Assembly (NCBI GenBank): GCA_027076245.1
Contig: JALTKC010000024.1
Coordinates: 1-27,636, forward strand
Length of the DNA stretch: 27,636 nt
Reading direction: 5' to 3'
Origin: Gammaproteobacteria bacterium
GTDB lineage: Bacteria > Pseudomonadota > Gammaproteobacteria > GRL18
A model generated the notes under the pieces. That model had not been told where the DNA came from and did no database searches. It worked only from the letters and a program-made list of their open reading frames with translations. Numbering within the stretch: the stretch's first letter is position 1; every line of letters begins with the position of its first letter. The position numbers and the translations under genes are program-made. Of the stretch, positions 22,379 to 27,636 are shown piece after piece.

Positions 22379-25261
22379 TTAAGGTTTTAACCATCGTGAT
22401 AAGGTTTTCTCAAGCAGTTCCGGTTTAATGGGTTTGCTGAGGTGATCATTCATGCCCGCATTAAAACAGCGTTGCTTTTCTTCTTCAAAAGCATGAGCCG
22501 TCAGGGCGATAATGGGTATGGTCTCACCACCATGTTCAGAGTCCTTACGAATGGTCTGAGTCGCTTCCAGACCGTCCATAACAGGCATTTGAATATCCAT
22601 TAAAATAAGCTGAAAAGGTTTTTCTTTTGCTGCGTTTTCAAATTGCTCTATGGCTTCCTGACCATTTTGTGCAATGCATACATCCAGGTTAAAGCGTTTA
22701 AGCAGGGCTTTGGCTACCATCTGATTAACCTTATTGTCTTCTACCAGAAGGATTCGTGCCTGTTTAAAATCAGCCGTATCCGTTTTCCGGGCATCGTCTT
22801 TTTTGTCCTGTTCCTGTTTGTCTGTCTGTTCTGGATGGGGCAGGCTGAATGTGGTTTCCTCAATTGATGGTGGAATATCAAACTTCAGAGTGAAATAGAA
22901 ACGGCTGCCCTGTCCTTTACGGCTATCCACCGCCAGTTCTCCGTGCATCAAATTAATGAGCTGGCGGGTAATGCTCAACCCAAGCCCTGTACCACCGTAC
23001 TGGCGGGTCGTGGAAGTATCAGCCTGGGTAAAGGCTGCAAATATGTTTTGCTGTTCTTCGGGTGACAGACCAATGCCAGTATCTATCACTTCAAATAATA
23101 TCGCTGTTTTGTCTGTTGCAGTTTCAACAGAACCGGTTTGATTTATATTAATGGTCACACTGCCCTGTTCAGTAAATTTAATGGCATTATAAATCAGGTT
23201 AGAGAGTACCTGGGTAATACGCAAGGGATCACCGATTAACTGGTCAGGTATATCCGGATCAATATGACAGTGTAATTGCAGACCTTTATGTTCTGCTTTT
23301 TCATGGGTTATATCATAGAGCTTGTTAATAATACCCTGAATATTAAATGAGGTCTGTTCAATATCTACCTTGCCGGCTTCAATCTTGGAAAGGTCAAGTA
23401 CATCGTTAATAAGGTCTAGCAGTATCTGGGAAGAAGTCTGTATTTTTTCCAGATAATTTCTCTGCTGTTTAGTGAGTTCCGTTTCCAGAACTAAATAGCT
23501 TAAACCAATAATGGCATTCATAGGGGTGCGCAGTTCATGACTCATATTGGCAAGAAATTCGGTTTTCTGTTTACTATGTGCTTCGGCTTCCTGACGGGAC
23601 AGTTGCAGAGCTTTTTCAGTTTGTTTCTGGACAGTAATGTCCTGAAAGACGGTTACTGAACCGGATACTTTGCCATCCTGAAGAAAACGGTTTGAATGTA
23701 TGCGTACAGGGAATAAAGAGCCATCTTTACGGGTAAAAAATTGATTGTCATCAATATAGGACAGGCCCTTGTTAATACAACTCAGAGACTTGCATTGGCT
23801 GGCAGGTATAGGCTTACCGTGTTCATCCTGAAAGTGAATTAAATCATGGATGGACTGACCCAGAAATTCAGAGGCACTATAACCAAGCAACTCCTGAGCC
23901 GCTTTATTTACAAAAATGCAGCGGCCCTCGGTATCCAGGGCATAGACCCCTTCACCTATGGTGTTAGTCAGGTGATCCAGAAACTGGTTTTTTTCTTCCA
24001 GTAAGGCTTCATTGGCCTTCTGTTGAGTGATATCCGTCTGGATTGAGGTGTATTTAAAAGGCGTGCCATTATTATCAACAAAAGGCACAATCGTCTCATT
24101 AAGCCAGTAAGGGCTGCCGTCTTTGGTGCAATTCATTATCTCGCCATGCCAGACATGACCGGAAGCAATGGTTTTCCAGATATTTTTATAAAACGCCTTA
24201 CCGTGTTCAGAGGATTTGATCAGACGATGATTCTTGCCAATCAGTTCATCACGGCTATAACCGGAAATATCACAGAATTTTTGATTAACGTATGTAATAT
24301 TACCCTTGACGTCTGTTTCGCTGACAATAGCATGCTGGTTCAGGGCAAAATGCTGGAAGTTAAGATCATCTACCGTATCCGCCAGTTTAACAAGAATGCG
24401 GTTTTGCCGGTAAAAAGAAATCAGGATAGCAAGGGCCAGAAAGATCGAAATAACCAGCATGGCCGTTTTATAGTTGGCAGTGGCTTGCTCATCCTGTTCA
24501 TAAAGTAGTAGATAGCTGTGAAAAATCTGATCAAGAATATTTTGGGGTTCTGGTTTTAATGTATTATTGAATGATTCAACTACGTCTAACTGTAATTGTG
24601 CTATTAAATCGGAATGAGTGATCATGCTGTGAATGAGGGGGGATAATTGTTCGAAATCAGCATGAGTTTTAAGAATGTCAGACAGTTTATTGATATTATC
24701 TGCTGTCTGCTTGCTTTTAAAAAATTGTAAAATAGAAATACGATGGGTCTCATTAATAAAATCCAGTAAATCAGCATAATGTTTTTTTAAAAAGGCTGAG
24801 TCGGGCTTATGGATTAATTGCTGAGTGACAAGAAAAAAATAATTCAGAGAATTTTTCAGCAGTGCAGAATGGGATTTATAAAGTTCTAGAGACTCAGCTT
24901 TCAAATGAATGGCCCGCTGGTACTGCATCCATAGTGGTTTTAGATCCGGTTGCTTAAGTATCTCGGTTCTGTTAAAAAAATCTTCACTGCTTTTGCTTAG
25001 AGTATCCATGGCATTGACCAGAAAATCATAATGATTGACAACCTGGAAATTAACCTGAATTAGGGCATCATTCACTTTAGAGTCCAGATCTTTTAACTGG
25101 GTAATACCATTACTTATCTGCTTTAGTTCGGTATTGCGGGTGGACTGGGACTGTAAATAGAAATAAACAAGCAGAACCACGCACAGGATAATGACAAACC
25201 AGTACCAGGCAGGTAATTTTTTTTCAATGTCAGTATTGGCATAAGTTTTTAAATGGCTCAT
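22379..25261 (-). CDS. Hybrid histidine kinase with DAHL-like periplasmic sensor, two PAS domains and a receiver
   Basis: The 960-residue membrane protein has TM1 (about 18-36), an all-helical periplasmic region (about 37-265) with DALIQVNFQVVNHYDFLV, which resembles the DAHL sensor domain, and TM2 (about 266-284). Two PAS domains follow (about 305-412 and 428-545), then the dimerisation domain with phospho-acceptor H575 in ANMSHELRTP, the ATPase domain (GDPLRITQVLSNLIYNAIKF, DTGIGLS, YGGTGLGLSIT; about 675-795) and a receiver (about 835-955) with D889 in LILMDIQMPVMDG. All key residues are present. The second PAS domain holds a C490/C495 pair. It lies 13 bp after the di-haem peroxidase gene; the two are probably co-transcribed. 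Output partner and signal are unknown. Confidence 0.93.
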   Translation of the reverse strand: MSHLKTYANTDIEKKLPAWYWFVIILCVVLLVYFYLQSQSTRNTELKQISNGITQLKDLDSKVNDALIQVNFQVVNHYDFLVNAMDTLSKSSEDFFNRTEILKQPDLKPLWMQYQRAIHLKAESLELYKSHSALLKNSLNYFFLVTQQLIHKPDSAFLKKHYADLLDFINETHRISILQFFKSKQTADNINKLSDILKTHADFEQLSPLIHSMITHSDLIAQLQLDVVESFNNTLKPEPQNILDQIFHSYLLLYEQDEQATANYKTAMLVISIFLALAILISFYRQNRILVKLADTVDDLNFQHFALNQHAIVSETDVKGNITYVNQKFCDISGYSRDELIGKNHRLIKSSEHGKAFYKNIWKTIASGHVWHGEIMNCTKDGSPYWLNETIVPFVDNNGTPFKYTSIQTDITQQKANEALLEEKNQFLDHLTNTIGEGVYALDTEGRCIFVNKAAQELLGYSASEFLGQSIHDLIHFQDEHGKPIPASQCKSLSCINKGLSYIDDNQFFTRKDGSLFPVRIHSNRFLQDGKVSGSVTVFQDITVQKQTEKALQLSRQEAEAHSKQKTEFLANMSHELRTPMNAIIGLSYLVLETELTKQQRNYLEKIQTSSQILLDLINDVLDLSKIEAGKVDIEQTSFNIQGIINKLYDITHEKAEHKGLQLHCHIDPDIPDQLIGDPLRITQVLSNLIYNAIKFTEQGSVTININQTGSVETATDKTAILFEVIDTGIGLSPEEQQNIFAAFTQADTSTTRQYGGTGLGLSITRQLINLMHGELAVDSRKGQGSRFYFTLKFDIPPSIEETTFSLPHPEQTDKQEQDKKDDARKTDTADFKQARILLVEDNKVNQMVAKALLKRFNLDVCIAQNGQEAIEQFENAAKEKPFQLILMDIQMPVMDGLEATQTIRKDSEHGGETIPIIALTAHAFEEEKQRCFNAGMNDHLSKPIKPELLEKTLSRWLKP

Positions 25262-25274
25262 CAGTATGTATCAG

Positions 25275-26243
25275 TTATTGTGGTAAAGCGGTGAGAGAAT
25301 TAAGAAACTCAACAATCAGCTTAATATCCTGTTCGGGAATATTGCGGCCCAACTGATACAGCCCCATTATGGCAACCACCGCTTCCAGTGTTGGAACAGA
25401 GCCGTTGTGCAGATAGGGGGCTGTCAGAGCTACGTTTCTAAGACTGGGGACTTTAAATTCATGTTTGTGTTCATCAATACCTGTCAGACTGTACCGACCC
25501 AGATCAGAATCAGGGTGTTCTGAGGTGTAATATTCCACTACAGTCCCCAGTTTTTCATACATATTACCGCCGACCGCAACCCCTTGGTGACAGGAAGAGC
25601 ATCCATAGGATTTAAACAGTTCATAACCCTTGCGGGTCTGTTCGCTAATGGCTTGCTCATCCCCTTTTAAATATTGATCAAAAGGACTGTCTGGTGTCAG
25701 CAGGGTACGTTCAAATTCGGCAATGGCAGATAAAATATTGTCACGGGTAATACCATCCGGATAAATGGCATTAAACTGTCTGGAATAATAGGGATCCTGA
25801 TGTAACTTTCTTAATAAATCTGGCCAGATGGCGGCCATTTCATGAGGGTTAGCAATAAGGGATTCGGCCTGTTCTTCCAGTGTTTTTGCCCGTCCGTCCC
25901 AGAACTGACGGAAGTGTAAACTGCTGTTATAAACAGTCGGGGTATTGCGGATACCTGTTTTACCGTTAATGCCCACAGCAATACGTCTGCCGTCCATACC
26001 TGCATTATCAAGCGGGTGGCAGGTGGCGCAGGAAATCGTGTTATTTGCAGAAAGGCGGGGATCAGAAAATAACTGTCTGCCCAGATCCACTTCAGCCTGA
26101 TTGTTAATAATAATGTCCGGTATGGGACGTATGGGTTCTTTGCTGATACGCTGTTCTGTGGTATCAGATGCATAGATATTGGCAGAACTGCTTATGAGTA
26201 ATAGAATAATAATGATGAGTGCAGCAAAAAATTTATAATACAT
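25275..26243 (-). CDS. Di-haem cytochrome c peroxidase / MauG family protein
   Basis: The 322-residue periplasmic protein has a signal peptide (about residues 4-26) and two haem c sites, CATCH (72-76) and CSSCH (215-219). Family stretches are LGRQLFSDPRLS before the first haem, RNTPTVYN, FWDGRAKTLEEQA, and PSLRNVALTAPYLHNGSVPTL. These fit bacterial cytochrome c peroxidases, which reduce hydrogen peroxide with electrons from small cytochromes. MauG-like roles cannot be excluded. ATG 26243 was preferred to a GTG at 26273 because the signal peptide then starts at the N-terminus. The histidine kinase gene follows, suggesting a sensor of a peroxidase-linked or respiratory signal. Confidence 0.9.
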   Translation of the reverse strand: MYYKFFAALIIIILLLISSSANIYASDTTEQRISKEPIRPIPDIIINNQAEVDLGRQLFSDPRLSANNTISCATCHPLDNAGMDGRRIAVGINGKTGIRNTPTVYNSSLHFRQFWDGRAKTLEEQAESLIANPHEMAAIWPDLLRKLHQDPYYSRQFNAIYPDGITRDNILSAIAEFERTLLTPDSPFDQYLKGDEQAISEQTRKGYELFKSYGCSSCHQGVAVGGNMYEKLGTVVEYYTSEHPDSDLGRYSLTGIDEHKHEFKVPSLRNVALTAPYLHNGSVPTLEAVVAIMGLYQLGRNIPEQDIKLIVEFLNSLTALPQ

Positions 26244-26297
26244 ACTCAATACATGGCCTTGATAATGTGGCACAGTAACATAATCGTTCTACATAAA

Positions 26298-26348
26298 TGA
26301 CGACTTTATATAAGTGATGACTTCATATAAGTGATGACTTTATTTGAG
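26298..26348. repeat. Three tandem 17-bp repeats upstream of the di-haem peroxidase gene
   Basis: Units TGACGACTTTATATAAG, TGATGACTTCATATAAG and TGATGACTTTATTTGAG lie head to tail at 26298-26314, 26315-26331 and 26332-26348, 55 bp or more upstream of the start codon. The spacing of about 1.6 helical turns and the position suit binding of a repeat-recognising regulator, but a neutral duplication is as likely. Confidence 0.65.
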
Positions 26349-26370
26349 TGTAGTCATAAATTATGGGATA

Positions 26371-26619
26371 TCAAGGCAGCGGCAGAATGGTATAATCCAG
26401 GATCTGATCCAGTCTGATTTCCATTTGCTGTGAGTGTTGGTTCTTTGCCAGTAAAAACTCACCCATACCGGTTCGGCTGATAATATCGTAAGGTATAACG
26501 GTTTCAGAAAGGGTGCCTGTTCCAGATTTTATTTCAAGCTGAACAGTCTGCTGATGCATAATAATGAGTTCCAGCTCACTATGAAGCTGGCAGGAGACTG
26601 GTTGATAAGGTTTGGGCAT
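26371..26619 (-). CDS. rof: Rho-binding antiterminator (Rof/YaeO family)
   Basis: The 82-residue protein matches Rof in length and pattern: YQPVSCQLHSELELIIMHQQ at the N-terminus, the beta-rich middle VQLEIKSG...TVIPYDIISR, and the ending EIRLDQILDYTIL. Rof binds the transcription terminator Rho and blocks its loading on RNA. Its start lies 6 bp after the cupin stop, so both are on one transcript. Confidence 0.82.
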   Translation of the reverse strand: MPKPYQPVSCQLHSELELIIMHQQTVQLEIKSGTGTLSETVIPYDIISRTGMGEFLLAKNQHSQQMEIRLDQILDYTILPLP

Positions 26620-26625
26620 GGTCAG

Positions 26626-26988
26626 CTATTCCAGTTTAAGGTAGTTTTTCTGTTCAAAGCGCGGTGTGCAGACACATAAGAATACCAGTTCTTCTGTTCC
26701 TGTATTGGCAATCTTCTGAGCCGCACCGGCAGGAATAACCACCGTATCACCTGGCAGAACGGCTTCGGCCGGGTGATTATTAATATAAACATCGCCTTTG
26801 CCCTGCAGAATAACATAGCGCTCAATAGTGTCTTTTACTGCATGCAGTTGAGTGGTCTCTCCCGGTGTTACCGAGGCCTGAGCAATTGAACATTCCGGCT
26901 GTTCCGGGGTATTTAATAGTTCATTAATATGACAGCGTTCCTCAGTGTCAAAACCCGCATCTGGATTAAATTTATTAATATAAGTCAT
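26626..26988 (-). CDS. Cupin domain protein
   Basis: The product of about 120 residues is a single-domain cupin: TPGETTQLHAVKDTIERYVILQGKG gives most of motif 1 and PGDTVVIPAGAAQKIANTG motif 2. Of the metal ligands, one His and a Glu of motif 1 are visible, but the motif 2 His is replaced (AAQKI), so metal binding is doubtful. ATG 26988 (MTYINKFNPDAGF) is preferred; the frame stays open to a TTG at 27051, without a good ribosome-binding site at any candidate. The substrate is unknown. It precedes rof and is divergent from the kinase gene. Confidence 0.75.
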   Translation of the reverse strand: MTYINKFNPDAGFDTEERCHINELLNTPEQPECSIAQASVTPGETTQLHAVKDTIERYVILQGKGDVYINNHPAEAVLPGDTVVIPAGAAQKIANTGTEELVFLCVCTPRFEQKNYLKLE

Positions 26989-27128
26989 AAAGGTATTATC
27001 AGGAAAATGAAACAGACTATTTATCATGCAGAAGATTAAAATAACAGGCAAGGATTTTTGACAATTAATTTATCTTCACTATATTTTAAGAACAGGATTA
27101 AGAATCTATAACATTATAAAAAATTATG

Positions 27129-27147
27129 TATTCAGGAAATCTGAATA
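27129..27147. promoter_or_regulatory. Inverted repeat TATTCAG-GAAAT-CTGAATA
   Basis: A perfect 7+7 inverted repeat with a 5-bp centre lies 26 bp before the kinase start, in the divergent gap between the cupin and kinase genes. It could be an operator; no known factor was recognised. Confidence 0.35.
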
Positions 27148-27172
27148 GCGATAAGAAGAGTATCAGATTTAA

Positions 27173-27636
27173 GTGGCAGAACAAATCGGACGTTTTAATT
27201 TAATCAGAGAACTGGGGCGAGGTACGCAGGGGGTTGTCCATCTGGCTATCGATCCGGTTCTGCAAAGAAATGTAGCGATTAAGTCATTACATCTGAATGC
27301 TGAACATGACTTTAATACCAAAGACCTGCTGTTAAAAGAAGCACGAACCGTCTGTAAACTGGTACATCCTAATATTGTCTCCATATATGAAGCCGGTGAG
27401 GATGAACAGCAGCAGCCCTACCTGGTTTTTGAATACGTCAGCGGCGAACTATTATCCGAGCGGATGAAAAAATCTGGTGCCATGCCTGTTAAACAGGCAC
27501 TGGAATTAATAAAGCCGGTACTGGAAGCCATAAGTGAAGCTGCCCGAAAAAACATTATCCATTGTGATCTGAAACCGGCTAATATTCTTATAAATGAAGA
27601 TAATGTTCCAAAAGTCATGGACTTTGGTATTGCCCG
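27173..27636 (+). CDS. Serine/threonine protein kinase (5' part; cut by window end)
   Basis: The first 154 residues of a Hanks-type kinase are visible. They show the glycine loop GRGTQGVVH, the ATP-binding Lys in VAIKSLHL, a Glu in KEARTV for the salt bridge, the catalytic loop IHCDLKPANIL and the start of DFGIA. The catalytic loop has HCD in place of HRD, so it is a non-RD kinase and may not need activation-loop phosphorylation. The GTG at 27173 follows directly after an in-frame TAA, so no earlier start in this frame is possible and this is the most likely start. What follows the kinase domain lies outside the window. Confidence 0.9.
   Translation, partial: MAEQIGRFNLIRELGRGTQGVVHLAIDPVLQRNVAIKSLHLNAEHDFNTKDLLLKEARTVCKLVHPNIVSIYEAGEDEQQQPYLVFEYVSGELLSERMKKSGAMPVKQALELIKPVLEAISEAARKNIIHCDLKPANILINEDNVPKVMDFGIA

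Overview
The window looks like chromosomal DNA of a sulfur-oxidising gammaproteobacterium. The evidence is an oxidative (reverse) type dsrA, Gammaproteobacteria-type families (TIGR02647, TrmJ, Rof, DNA polymerase II, an OxyR-type regulator with its two redox cysteines), several c-type haem proteins and many sensory genes. The species cannot be named from the sequence. Genes are dense and on both strands. There is no rRNA, tRNA, CRISPR array or full insertion sequence.

Layout. 1-357: a palindromic MITE-like element in front of the first gene. 358-2432 (+): HDOD signalling protein, MBL-fold hydrolase, TIGR02647 protein. 2506-3049 (-): toxin-first RelE/HigB-type toxin-antitoxin pair. 3249-4542 (-): cobO-bluB (cobalamin adenosylation and lower-ligand synthesis). 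4660-7159 (+): queC, a three-domain queD-like gene and queE (preQ0/queuosine pathway). 7240-9655 (+): DUF3634 protein, trmJ and two unrecognised helical proteins. 9737-10321 (+): a short remnant or miniature of a LapA-like adhesin. 10392-11797 (-): rubrerythrin and a peroxiredoxin-glutaredoxin fusion, divergent from the operon oxyR-polB-degenerate znuA-like (11985-16230, +). This is a compact oxidative-stress block.

16231-18581 is the most interesting part. A 684-bp gene-free gap contains two good sigma-54 (-24/-12) promoters. Each is preceded by TGTCATGACA-type inverted repeats and followed, without any convincing ORF, by an intrinsic terminator with its T-run on the + strand. I read this as two sigma-54-dependent small RNAs of about 92 and 154 nt. 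Next to them, on the other strand, lies a PAS-AAA+-Fis sigma-54 activator, and its own upstream region carries the same TGTCATGACA palindrome. The layout resembles LuxO/Qrr and CbrB/CrcZ, but the regulator has no receiver domain; its PAS domain has a Cys/His cluster instead.

18582-20851 (+): a single-haem periplasmic protein followed by a methyl-accepting chemotaxis protein. 21052-22311 (+): dsrA standing alone, with a perfect FNR/ANR-type box upstream (inside a 40-bp palindrome) and a strong terminator directly after it; no dsrB follows. 22379-26243 (-): a di-haem cytochrome c peroxidase-like gene followed by a large hybrid histidine kinase. 26371-26988 (-): a cupin protein followed by a Rho-binding antiterminator (Rof). 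27173 to the end (+): the start of a serine/threonine protein kinase cut off by the window edge.
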